Assembly (NCBI GenBank): GCA_017512145.1
Contig: JAFWHB010000022.1
Location: 107,355 to 171,354 of the forward strand
Source: Mogibacterium sp.
Lineage (GTDB): Bacteria > Bacillota > Clostridia > Peptostreptococcales > Anaerovoracaceae
Direction of reading: 5' to 3'
Length of the DNA: 64,000 nucleotides
Every line of letters begins with the position of its first letter. Position 1 is the first letter of the stretch. The translations under genes were made by a program, and so were the position numbers. The notes under the pieces were generated by a model. It worked only from the letters and a program-made list of their open reading frames with translations. It was not told where the DNA came from and made no database searches. Positions 17,306 to 25,741 of the stretch are shown piece by piece.

Positions 17306-17354
17306 AATTAAGTACAACTTAATTTCGTTTGAAATTCTTTTAAATTTACTTAAT
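17306..17354. promoter_or_regulatory. Candidate LysR operator: palindrome plus repeated half-site
   Basis: AATTAAGT-ACA-ACTTAATT (17306-17324) is a perfect 8+3+8 palindrome overlapping the region just upstream of the LysR start. ACTTAAT recurs at 17348-17354, about three helical turns away. The position between LysR 1 and the divergent micro-ORF at 17433 is what an autoregulatory LysR site controlling both would look like. Confidence 0.55.
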
Positions 17355-17432
17355 GGATTCTTTGATATATACTGCAGTTGAAAAGGAAACTATATCCCTC
17401 TTAGCACTATATTCATAAAAAGGAGTCAGGCC

Positions 17433-17516
17433 ATGTCAACAATCATCATCACAGCAGCATTCGTAGCAGTTCTTGTTGCAAAGTGGAGATTTTATTCACA
17501 CTATAATCACAGATAA
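17433..17516 (+). CDS. Micro-ORF, 27-residue peptide with hydrophobic segment
   Basis: ATG at 17433 with AAAAGGAG eight bases upstream, 27 codons, TAA at 17514, then a strong terminator. MSTIIITAAFVAVLVAK is a hydrophobic segment followed by a basic/aromatic tail (WRFYSHYNHR). It diverges from LysR 1 (146 bp between starts) and converges on LysR 2. Sequence similarity to the 28-residue micro-ORF at 16225 is limited to the short hydrophobic N-terminus. Function unknown; small membrane peptides of this kind can modulate transporters, but that is inference. Confidence 0.6.
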   Translation: MSTIIITAAFVAVLVAKWRFYSHYNHR

Positions 17517-17563
17517 TCAAATCCTTCAAATAACTCCCTCATAATAGTGAGATAACCAAGATC

Positions 17564-17607
17564 AGCATCCTCATCAGTGTCGGTAGGAGGATGCTGTTTC
17601 TTTTTTC
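17564..17607 (+). terminator. Terminator after the 27-residue micro-ORF
   Basis: AGCATCCTC (17564-17572) pairs with GAGGATGCT (17587-17595), followed by GTTTCTTTTTTC. Nine-base-pair stem with a 14-base loop. Confidence 0.8.
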
Positions 17608-17610
17608 ATA

Positions 17611-18501
17611 TTATATATCTGTGATCTTCTGCTCCTCAGGCATGTATTTGACGGCGTAATCCAGGAATTTGCGCGCCGCACTTGTCATATTTTCCCTTGA
17701 AGGGATCGCTATTCCGAACTGTATGTACTGAGGCGGGTCGAGAGGCAACTTGACAAGATGCTTCTCCCAGAATCTTGCGCTCAGCTCATTGACAAAGCTG
17801 ATGCCGAGACCCATGCGCACAAGAGCGAGAGTTGCAGGTGTGTCGTATGTTGTATACTTGATCTTCGGATGTACATGGTACTGATGGAAAATAGCCAGAA
17901 TCTCACGCTCCTTGCCCCATGATCCAAGGATGAAGTCATCCTTCTCGCATTCTTTGATTGGGAAGCTCTTCGCGCCTGCCAGAGGATGATCCTCCGGTAT
18001 TGCCGCGATGATCTCTTCCTCTGCAAGAGGTATCCATTCAAATGGCATTGGGTCGGAATATGCGAAGATCGCAAGATCCGCCTTGTTCTGCTCGAGCATC
18101 TCTATGATGTCTGAACGGATGCTCTCTTTGATATTGATCTGGATCCCCGAATAGTCCTGCTTATATCTTCTGACGATTCGAGGGAGCCAGGAAGTAGCAA
18201 CGCTCGGGTAAGCGGCTATCGTAAGAGAGCCCGTGACAACACCCTTGAGCTCTTCAGCAGTCTGATAGATCTCTTTCTCTCTGATAATGTATGCTCTTAT
18301 GGCAGGGACCATCGCCTCGCCTTCAGCTGTAAGGCTTACGCCCTTAGGTGAACGGCGGAACAACTTGAGTCCGAGTTCCTTCTCGAGGGCAGTAACCAGC
18401 TGGCTGACTGCAGAAGGCGTGTATCCGAGAGCATCGGCTGCTGCTGTTACACTTCCATGCTCAGCACATTCAAGAAAAGCTCTGCATCTTGAATTCTCCA
18501 T
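17611..18501 (-). CDS. LysR-family transcriptional regulator, paralogue 2
   Basis: A 296-residue LysR protein starting MENSRCRAFLECAEHGS with AAAGGAT upstream. The helix-turn-helix is ADALGYTPSAVSQLVTALEKELG (about 20-42). The effector domain contains WIPLAEEEIIAAIPEDHPLAG and MGLGISFVNELSA, nearly identical to paralogue 1. It begins 5 bp after the stop of fchA and is probably transcribed with it. The duplicated pair brackets one micro-ORF and is followed by another. Confidence 0.9.
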   Translation of the reverse strand: MENSRCRAFLECAEHGSVTAAADALGYTPSAVSQLVTALEKELGLKLFRRSPKGVSLTAEGEAMVPAIRAYIIREKEIYQTAEELKGVVTGSLTIAAYPSVATSWLPRIVRRYKQDYSGIQINIKESIRSDIIEMLEQNKADLAIFAYSDPMPFEWIPLAEEEIIAAIPEDHPLAGAKSFPIKECEKDDFILGSWGKEREILAIFHQYHVHPKIKYTTYDTPATLALVRMGLGISFVNELSARFWEKHLVKLPLDPPQYIQFGIAIPSRENMTSAARKFLDYAVKYMPEEQKITDI

Positions 18502-18506
18502 AAATT

Positions 18507-19184
18507 CTATCCTTTCAGTATCTGGTCTGTCAGTCTTGCGCCTTCCTCCAGAAGCTCAATGCATTCCGTCTCCATTCTGTCCGCAAGTTCAGGGTCTCTC
18601 TTCCTGATTGCCGGCAGATTGGCCTCAACATTGTATGCTGCGCTGGCAAGTCCCGACTGCAGGCAGCGGGCAGCAACGAATACATCACTGAGGAGATTTG
18701 CGTTAGAGCAGCCAGGGAGCTTAGCTGCAAGCCTGAGGGCCTCGGCCGAATCACGCATGACCATGAGAGGCGCCTCTGCGGCTTCTACCGAAGCTGTTCC
18801 TATTGCGGCTGATCTTGCAGCCTTGAGCCCGGCTTCCTTCGAAGCGAGTTCTTCTTCAGTCAGGCCTTCGCTCTCGCTTACCTTGCGTGGCATTCCGAAT
18901 GCTGCTGATACCTTGAGAAAAGCATCTGCATCATTATCTATTCCCTCTGCGAGTCTCTGCCTGAGTACAGCTGCTTCATCCCTTACTCTGATGTTCAGCT
19001 CTTCGAATTCAGCATACTTCTCCTTGCCGATGGTGTGATTGGCGACCATCATCAGAAGAGCAGCTCCCAGCGCTGACGACAGCGCTGCGGCGGCTCCGCC
19101 GCCGGGGGTCGGGTCACCCGACCCGAGCTTCTCGAGGAACACCATTATAGCATCGTTTGCTAATTTATTGTCATTATTGTTCAT
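18507..19184 (-). CDS. fchA: Methenyltetrahydrofolate cyclohydrolase / formimidotetrahydrofolate cyclodeaminase family
   Basis: About 225 residues from ATG 19184 (MNNNDNKLANDAIMVFLEKL) with AAAGGA upstream; the 27-codon upstream extension lacks a ribosome site. The signature GSGDPTPGGGAAAALSSALG lies at residues 20-40, followed by an all-helical fold. FchA interconverts 5,10-methenyl-THF and 10-formyl-THF, or deaminates formimino-THF. Position directly after purL and in the same block as purH suits supply of the 10-formyl-THF that PurH uses. The cyclodeaminase alternative cannot be excluded. Confidence 0.85.
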   Translation of the reverse strand: MNNNDNKLANDAIMVFLEKLGSGDPTPGGGAAAALSSALGAALLMMVANHTIGKEKYAEFEELNIRVRDEAAVLRQRLAEGIDNDADAFLKVSAAFGMPRKVSESEGLTEEELASKEAGLKAARSAAIGTASVEAAEAPLMVMRDSAEALRLAAKLPGCSNANLLSDVFVAARCLQSGLASAAYNVEANLPAIRKRDPELADRMETECIELLEEGARLTDQILKG

Positions 19185-19265
19185 TATATATTCCTTTATT
19201 GTGTGTTTATCCAGCCGATATTCAGAAAAAAGGCGGCAGGTATCAGTCCCTGCCGCCTTCGCCAA

Positions 19266-22200
19266 TTACTTGAAGTATTTAACAGCACTCTCAAACATCT
19301 TAATGAAGTAGTTACCCTCAACATTTCTGTAGAGGCCTTCACCGACTCTCTCAGCATGCGCCATCTTACCGAACACTCTGCCGTCCGGCGAAGTGATTCC
19401 CTCGATGGCCTGCATGGATCCATTAGGATTGAATCTGATGTCTCCGGTCGCGTTGCCATTCAGGTCTACATACTGTGTTGCGATCTGTCCGTTAACAGCA
19501 AGCTTCCTGATCAGCTCTTCAGATGCGAGGAACTTACCTTCTCCGTGAGATATAGGCGCGGAGAAAATCTCTCCGACCTCTGCATATCTCAGCCATGGAG
19601 ACTTATTCGAAGCAACTCTTACTCTTACGATCTTGGACTGGTGTGATGCGATCGTGTTGTATGTCAGTGTCGGGCAGGTCTCATCAGTATCGATGATCTT
19701 GCCGTATGGCACGAGTCCGAGCTTGATCAGTGCCTGGAATCCATTGCAGATTCCGCACATCAGTCCGTCTCTGTTGTCGAGGAGGTCTGTTACTGCATCC
19801 TTGACCTCAGCATTCCTGAAGAACGCTGTGATGAACTTTGCAGAACCGTCCGGTTCGTCACCGCCTGAGAATCCGCCAGGGATGAATATCATCTGGGATT
19901 CCTTGACAGCTGCAGCGAACTGCTCTACGGACTTCCTGATGTCCTCGGATGAGCGGTTCCTTACGACCATGATCTCAGGCTTTGCCCCTGCCTCTCTGAT
20001 AGCACGGGCACTGTCGTATTCGCAGTTGGTTCCAGGGAATACCGGGATCAGCACCTTAGGCTCAGCTCTCTTGTAGACAGTGGTTGCCCATGATCTTGCC
20101 TTGTAGCTGAAGTTCTCAGGTGTTCCTATTCTGTTATCTGCATTAGCAGGGAATACGCTCTCGAGCTTGCCTTCATAGAGGTACAGCAGGTCGCCGATAT
20201 TGACACTGTGCTCGCCCCATGTGATCTTGTGCTCAGCTGTGGTCATTCCGATAGTTCTTGCATATATGCCTCTGCCAAACTTGACGTCATCGTCTGTCAG
20301 CTCGAGGATGATGCTTCCGTAAGCGTATCCGAAGATCTCTTCAAGTGTGAGTGCGTCTGCGGCAGCGATTCCGTTGCCGCCCTCGCCATCACTCCAGAGG
20401 AAGTCAAAGCCGACTCCGTTGCCGTATGTCATCTTCATGATGGCTTCTGCAACGCCGCCGATGCCTGGTGTATACGCAGCAGCTACTTTGCCTTCTCTTA
20501 CAAGCTCAGCAGCCTTGTTCCAGACTCTCATCAGAGATTCAGCTGTCGGAAGGCCCTTGCCTGCACCCTTGCCCTCTGCATCATAGTCCGGGCAGAGTAT
20601 TATGACTCTGTGACCTGGTTCCTTGAATTCAGGCGAAACTATATTATTGATCTTGTCAGTTGTTACCGCGAACGAGATAAGTGTTGGCGGTACATCGATG
20701 TCCTCGAAGGTTCCGCTCATGGAGTCCTTGCCGCCGATCGATCCGACGCCGAGTCTCATCTGTGCCTCGAATGCTCCGAGCAGAGCGGCGAGAGGCTTAC
20801 CCCATCTTGCGCCATCGTGTCTTGGTGATGGGAAGTACTCCTGGAATGAGAGGTATACATCCTCATACGAAGCTCCGGTAGCGATCAGCTTGGAGATGGA
20901 TTCTACTACTGCAAGGTAAGCTCCGTGATATGGAGATGCTGATGAAATGAATGGGTTATAGCCCCATGACATCAGCGATACATCATCAGTGTGTCCCTTC
21001 TCGAGAGGGATCTTGTGTACCATTGCCTGGATCGGTGTCAGCTGGTTGTGTCCTCCGAACGGCATGAGTACTGTGCCTGCTCCGATGGTTGAGTCAAATC
21101 TCTCTGACAGACCTCTCTTGGAGCATGTATTGAGATCAGAAGCGATCCTCTCATAGAGCTTCTCGAATCCGCAGATCTCGATTGCCTCGTTCTTCTTGGC
21201 AGCTGCATCTGCGCCGTTCTCGATCGCTCTTGCCTCTTCGAGGACTTCCTTTGCATCTGCAACAGCTTTGCTGAAGAAGGAAGTGCCTTCCCAGTCTCCA
21301 GGTGCCTCAGGTGTGATCTCGATATGCTTGTCAGCTCCGTTGGAGTTGAGGAATTCTCTTGAAATATCTACGATCTTGTTGCCATTCCAGTTCATTACAA
21401 GGCGAGGCTCTTCTGTGACTGTAGCCACCTGTACGCACTGGAGGTTCTCATCAGCAGCAAGTCTCATGAAGAGATACTTGTTCTCAGCGTCGACAACGCA
21501 AGCCATTCTCTCCTGTGACTCGGAGATAGCAAGCTCAGTTCCGTCGAGGCCTTCGTACTTCTTAGGTACAGCATTGAGGTCGATCTCAAGTCCGTCAGCA
21601 AGCTCACCTATAGCTACGCTGACGCCGCCTGCGCCAAAGTCATTACATCTCTTGATGAGTCTTGTAGCATCGCCGTTCCTGAAGAGTCTCTGGATCTTGC
21701 GCTCCTCAGGTGCATTACCCTTCTGGACCTCAGCGCCGCATGTCTCGACAGAGTGTGAATCGTGCGCTTTGGATGAACCTGTTGCTCCGCCGATTCCGTC
21801 TCTTCCTGTGGATCCTCCGAGCAGCAGAACTACATCGCCAGGTTCAGGTCTTTCTCTTCTTACATTGACAGCCGGTGCGGCAGCCATTACAGCTCCGACT
21901 TCCATTCTCTTTGCAGCATATCCCGGATGATAAATCTCATCCACTATGCCTGTTGCAAGTCCTATCTGGTTGCCGTAGCTTGAGTATCCGCGTGCAGCTG
22001 TGGTTGTGATCGATCTCTGCGGGAGCTTGCCCGGGATCGTCTCCGAAACAGGCTGCAGAGGATCAGCAGCGCCTGTTACTCTCATTGCAGAATAAGCATA
22101 AGCTCTGCCTGAGAGCGGGTCTCTGATACAGCCGCCAAGGCATGTAGCTGCGCCACCGAACGGCTCGATCTCTGTAGGGTGGTTGTGTGTTTCGTTCTTG

Positions 22201-23195
22201 AACAGGAGGAGCCATGGCTCGTTCTCACCATCTACCTCCACGTTGATCTTAACAGTGCAGGCATTGATCTCCTCGGATTCATCGAGCTTGTCGAGTCTTC
22301 CTGCTCTCTTAAGATATTTGACAGCGATAGTCGCAAGATCCATCAGACAGATAGGCTTGGTGCGCCCAAGGCTCCTGCGGGTATCGAGATAGTCGTTGTA
22401 TGACTTCTGCAGCAGCTCATCTTCGAAAGTAACATTATCGATGACTGTGCCGAAGGTCGTGTGTCTGCAGTGATCTGACCAGTATGTGTCGATCATCTTG
22501 AGCTCTGTGATGGTCGGATTCCTCTCCTCTGTGTCTCTGAAGTACTCGACGCAAAGTGCCAGGTCGTCCTCATCCATTGCCAGGCCCATCTTCTTGATGT
22601 AGTCTGCAAGATCCTTCTCTTCGAGCAGTCTGAATCCGGCGAGTGTCTCAACTGTCTCAGGAATCTCATACTGAACTGCAAGTGTCTCAAGTTTATCGAG
22701 CGAAGCTTCTCTTGATTCGACCGGGTTGATGACATAACCCATGATTGCCTTGATATCTTCGTCTGAGAGCTGTCCATAGAGGACATAGACTCTTGCGAAT
22801 TTGACGATCGGTCTTTCTCCCTGGGAGATGATCTGGATGCACTGCTCAGCTGAATCTGCTCTCTGATCAAACTGCCCCGGAAGAGACTCTACAGCAAATA
22901 CAATGCGTGGAGCCTTAACTCCGCCCTTTACATTGAATGGATATCCATTGCCGTCTATGCTGCAGCCTATGAATTCTTCAAGGTGATCTGCAGTATTATC
23001 AAGCTGTGGTTCCGCAAAGACTTTGTATCTGCAGTCATCAAAAAGTTCCTTGTCGATGTTCTCTGCATCATATCTGTTGATGATGCGTACATCTTCAAGA
23101 CCACTTATCCCAAGAAGCGTCCTTGCATCACTTCTCAGCCCTGCAGCCTCATTGGCCAGTCCCGGCTTTTTCTCTACGTATACTCTGAAAACCAT
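19266..23195 (-). CDS. purL: Phosphoribosylformylglycinamidine synthase, single-chain
   Basis: A 1309-residue FGAM synthase that converts FGAR, ATP and glutamine to FGAM in purine synthesis. The synthetase domains occupy the first 1000 residues (DTYWSDHCRHTTF; NETHNHPTEIEPFGGAATCLGG for ATP and Mg). The C-terminal glutaminase domain has PVFPGTNCEYDSARA, FIPGGFSGGDEPDGSAKF and the nucleophile loop LMCGICNGFQAL. The fused glutaminase is the long form seen in clostridia, rather than separate PurL/PurQ/PurS. AAGGAG precedes the ATG. It is downstream of purD by 42 bp. Confidence 0.97.
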   Translation of the reverse strand: MVFRVYVEKKPGLANEAAGLRSDARTLLGISGLEDVRIINRYDAENIDKELFDDCRYKVFAEPQLDNTADHLEEFIGCSIDGNGYPFNVKGGVKAPRIVFAVESLPGQFDQRADSAEQCIQIISQGERPIVKFARVYVLYGQLSDEDIKAIMGYVINPVESREASLDKLETLAVQYEIPETVETLAGFRLLEEKDLADYIKKMGLAMDEDDLALCVEYFRDTEERNPTITELKMIDTYWSDHCRHTTFGTVIDNVTFEDELLQKSYNDYLDTRRSLGRTKPICLMDLATIAVKYLKRAGRLDKLDESEEINACTVKINVEVDGENEPWLLLFKNETHNHPTEIEPFGGAATCLGGCIRDPLSGRAYAYSAMRVTGAADPLQPVSETIPGKLPQRSITTTAARGYSSYGNQIGLATGIVDEIYHPGYAAKRMEVGAVMAAAPAVNVRRERPEPGDVVLLLGGSTGRDGIGGATGSSKAHDSHSVETCGAEVQKGNAPEERKIQRLFRNGDATRLIKRCNDFGAGGVSVAIGELADGLEIDLNAVPKKYEGLDGTELAISESQERMACVVDAENKYLFMRLAADENLQCVQVATVTEEPRLVMNWNGNKIVDISREFLNSNGADKHIEITPEAPGDWEGTSFFSKAVADAKEVLEEARAIENGADAAAKKNEAIEICGFEKLYERIASDLNTCSKRGLSERFDSTIGAGTVLMPFGGHNQLTPIQAMVHKIPLEKGHTDDVSLMSWGYNPFISSASPYHGAYLAVVESISKLIATGASYEDVYLSFQEYFPSPRHDGARWGKPLAALLGAFEAQMRLGVGSIGGKDSMSGTFEDIDVPPTLISFAVTTDKINNIVSPEFKEPGHRVIILCPDYDAEGKGAGKGLPTAESLMRVWNKAAELVREGKVAAAYTPGIGGVAEAIMKMTYGNGVGFDFLWSDGEGGNGIAAADALTLEEIFGYAYGSIILELTDDDVKFGRGIYARTIGMTTAEHKITWGEHSVNIGDLLYLYEGKLESVFPANADNRIGTPENFSYKARSWATTVYKRAEPKVLIPVFPGTNCEYDSARAIREAGAKPEIMVVRNRSSEDIRKSVEQFAAAVKESQMIFIPGGFSGGDEPDGSAKFITAFFRNAEVKDAVTDLLDNRDGLMCGICNGFQALIKLGLVPYGKIIDTDETCPTLTYNTIASHQSKIVRVRVASNKSPWLRYAEVGEIFSAPISHGEGKFLASEELIRKLAVNGQIATQYVDLNGNATGDIRFNPNGSMQAIEGITSPDGRVFGKMAHAERVGEGLYRNVEGNYFIKMFESAVKYFK

Positions 23196-23237
23196 ATTTT
23201 ACTCTCCTTAAAGGCGGTCTCAAGTCCCGCGGTTAAT

Positions 23238-24503
23238 TTATTTAAGCGCCTTCAGGGCTCTCTGTCCGATATCTACCCTGTAGTACTTATTTGCGAAATC
23301 TATCTCATCGAGCATGTCATATGAAGCATCAATGGCATCACGGAGTGTCGGCCTGACAGCTGTGACTCCGAGGACTCTGCCTCCGGATGTTACCAGCTTA
23401 CCGTCCTCCTCTGCTGCTCCTGCCACAAATACACATGGCCAGATCTCATCCGGTATTGTGATCTCATATCCCTTCTCGTACTTGACAGGATATCCGTCTG
23501 ATGCAGCTACTACGCAGCAAGCAGCGCCTGTAGACCACTTTACATCGATCTCTGAGAGTCTCTCTTCTGTAACTGCCTGCATGATGGTCAGCAGATCAGT
23601 CTCAAGAAGCGGCAGCACAACCTGTGTCTCAGGATCTCCGAATCTGCAGTTGTACTCGATGACCTTAGGCCCCTTCTCTGTGATCATGAGGCCGAAGTAC
23701 AGGCATCCTTTGAAGGTCCTGCCCTCTTCATTCATAGCTCTCATGGTCGGCAGGAAGATCTCCTCCATGCATCTTGCAGCAACCTCTTCTGTATAGTAAG
23801 GGTTCGGAGCGATAGTTCCCATTCCGCCTGTGTTGAGACCTGTGTCTCCGTCACCTGCTCTCTTGTGGTCCATCGAGCTGATCATAGGAACAACTGTCTT
23901 GCCGTCTGTGAAGCTCAGGACAGATACCTCAGGTCCTTCGAGGAACTCCTCTATAACGATACGGTCTCCGCTCTTGCCGAACTTGTGATCAGCCATCATC
24001 TCACGGACAGCTTCCTTGGCGTCTTCTCTTGTCTCAGCAATGATTACGCCCTTGCCGAGAGCAAGTCCGTCAGCCTTGATTACTGTTGGGATAGGTGCTG
24101 ACTCAAGATAGTACAGAGCATCGTCCATGTTGTCGAAGGTCTGGTATCTTGCTGTCGGGATTCCGTACTTTTTCATGAGGTTCTTCGAGAAGACTTTGCT
24201 GCCCTCGATCACTGCGGCCTTAGCCTCAGGACCAAAGCATGGGATCCCTATGTTAGTAAGTGCGTCTACGCATCCCATTACCAGAGGATCGTCAGGTGCT
24301 ACGACCGCATAATCAGGTCTGACCTTCTTGGCGAAATCGACAATGCCTTCTATGTCTGTCGCTTTGATCGGATGGCACTCAGCATCTCTTGCGATACCGC
24401 CGTTGCCAGGCAGAGCATAGATCTTGTCTACATTCTTATTCTCTCTGATCTTCTTGATGATGGCGTGCTCTCTTCCGCCGCCGCCAACTACTAAGACGTT
24501 CAT
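23238..24503 (-). CDS. purD: Phosphoribosylamine-glycine ligase
   Basis: A 421-residue ATP-grasp enzyme making GAR from phosphoribosylamine, glycine and ATP. It begins MNVLVVGGGGREHAIIKKI, with PTVIKADGLALGKGVIIAET and FLEGPEVSVLSFTDG in the ATP-grasp domain, and YNCRFGDPETQVVLPLL near residue 280. AAAGGAG precedes the ATG. It lies 27 bp after purH and 42 bp before purL in one operon. Confidence 0.97.
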   Translation of the reverse strand: MNVLVVGGGGREHAIIKKIRENKNVDKIYALPGNGGIARDAECHPIKATDIEGIVDFAKKVRPDYAVVAPDDPLVMGCVDALTNIGIPCFGPEAKAAVIEGSKVFSKNLMKKYGIPTARYQTFDNMDDALYYLESAPIPTVIKADGLALGKGVIIAETREDAKEAVREMMADHKFGKSGDRIVIEEFLEGPEVSVLSFTDGKTVVPMISSMDHKRAGDGDTGLNTGGMGTIAPNPYYTEEVAARCMEEIFLPTMRAMNEEGRTFKGCLYFGLMITEKGPKVIEYNCRFGDPETQVVLPLLETDLLTIMQAVTEERLSEIDVKWSTGAACCVVAASDGYPVKYEKGYEITIPDEIWPCVFVAGAAEEDGKLVTSGGRVLGVTAVRPTLRDAIDASYDMLDEIDFANKYYRVDIGQRALKALK

Positions 24504-24530
24504 ATCCGCACTCCTTTCTGATTATCTGTA

Positions 24531-25703
24531 TTAGTGATGGAAGAGTCTCATTCCCGTGAATGCCATTGCGATACCGAGCTGGTTGCAGCAATCGATGACT
24601 GCATCGTCTCTTATTGAGCCGCCAGGCTGTGCAATGTAGCTGACGCCTGAAGCAGCTGCTCTCTGTACGTTGTCATAGAACGGGAAGAACGCATCTGAAC
24701 CGCAGCTTACGCCTGTGATGGTATCAAGATATGCTCTCTGCTCTTCATCTGTAAATCTCTCAGGCTGCTCTGTGAAGTACTTCTGCCATACTCCATCTGC
24801 GCAGCAGTCTTCTTCATTCTTGTTGATATATGCGTCGATGACATTGTCTCTGTCAGGGCGCTTGATCTCAGGCTTGAACGGGAGGCTGAGAACTTTGTCA
24901 TGCTGGCGTAGGAACCATGTGTCTGCCTTGCCGCCTGCAAGTCTTGTGCAGTGAACTCTCGACTGCTGGCCTGCTCCGACTCCGATAGCCTGTCCGTCAT
25001 ATGCATAGCATACTGAATTCGACTGTGTATACTTGAGTGTGATCAGCGCAACGATCAGGTCGCGGATAGCTTCCTCAGGGAGATCCTTCTTCTCTGTTAC
25101 TACATTCTGAAGGAGTTCTCTGTTAATGGTGAAGAAGTTGTGGCCCTGCTCGAAAGTGACGCCGAATACCTGCTTGTGCTCCTTCTCAGGTGGCATGTAG
25201 TCAGGATCTATCCTGACGATGTTGTATCCGCCCTTCTTCTTCTGGCGGAGCATCTCAAGTGCCTCATCTGTATATCCGGGAGCGATGACTCCGTCAGAGA
25301 CCTCTCTCTTGATGAGTCTTGCAGTGGTTGCATCGCAAACATCCGAAAGTGCGATCCAGTCGCCGAATGAGCACATTCTGTCGGTACCTCTTGCTCTTGC
25401 GTATGCGCATGCAAGCGGTGAATCATCGAGGCCCGGAATGTCGTCGACAAAGCATGCCTTCTTGAGTTTGTCAGGAAGTACTGTTCCGACAGCAGCGCTT
25501 GTAGGGCTGACATGCTTGAAGGATGCTGCTGCAGGCATGCCAAGAGCCTCCTTGAGCTCCTTGACAAGCTGCCATGAATTGAGAGCATCGAGGAAGTTTA
25601 TATATCCAGGTCTTCCGTTCAGGATCTCGAGAGGCAGATCGCTGCCGTCATCCATATAAATGCGAGCCGGTTTCTGATTAGGATTGCATCCGTACTTAGT
25701 CAT
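24531..25703 (-). CDS. purH: AICAR transformylase (stand-alone PurH formyltransferase domain)
   Basis: Adds the formyl group from 10-formyl-THF to AICAR, the penultimate step to IMP. The protein starts MTKYGCNPNQKPARIYMDDG and keeps AAASFKHVSPTSAAVG and SNSVCYAYDGQAIGVGAGQQSRVHCTRLAG. About 390 residues is the size of the clostridial stand-alone AICAR formyltransferase; the IMP cyclohydrolase domain of bifunctional PurH is absent. I choose ATG 25703. An in-frame TTG at 25718 (encoding MRSFG before it) may be a remnant of a longer host N-terminus. Only weak GAGAAG precedes the ATG, and phage sequence begins directly upstream, so the native promoter, leader and ribosome site are missing here. 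Confidence 0.93.
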   Translation of the reverse strand: MTKYGCNPNQKPARIYMDDGSDLPLEILNGRPGYINFLDALNSWQLVKELKEALGMPAAASFKHVSPTSAAVGTVLPDKLKKACFVDDIPGLDDSPLACAYARARGTDRMCSFGDWIALSDVCDATTARLIKREVSDGVIAPGYTDEALEMLRQKKKGGYNIVRIDPDYMPPEKEHKQVFGVTFEQGHNFFTINRELLQNVVTEKKDLPEEAIRDLIVALITLKYTQSNSVCYAYDGQAIGVGAGQQSRVHCTRLAGGKADTWFLRQHDKVLSLPFKPEIKRPDRDNVIDAYINKNEEDCCADGVWQKYFTEQPERFTDEEQRAYLDTITGVSCGSDAFFPFYDNVQRAAASGVSYIAQPGGSIRDDAVIDCCNQLGIAMAFTGMRLFHH

Positions 25704-25741
25704 CCCAAAGCTTCTCAAAAAATTTTTAGGGGGCGGGGTCT
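25704..25741. other. Host-phage junction with cos-like GC-rich motif
   Basis: Host purH coding sequence is recognisable up to 25703, perhaps 25718. The phage HNH gene stops at 25726-25728, preceded on its own strand by the GC-rich CCCCGCCCCC (complement of 25730-25739). AAAAATTTTTT lies between. No host intergenic DNA, repeat or recognisable att core is visible. GC-rich sequence at the end of an HNH gene is where cos sites occur in several HNH-associated phages, so this may be a physical end of the virion DNA. Confidence 0.5.

Noticed and set aside
21196..21930. 244-residue plus-strand ORF opposite purL
   Set aside because: Antisense shadow with Ser/Ala-rich composition and no homology seen.
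19266..25718. Purine riboswitch ahead of the pur genes
   Set aside because: Intergenic gaps are 27-42 bp, too short for an aptamer, and the purH upstream region is phage DNA.
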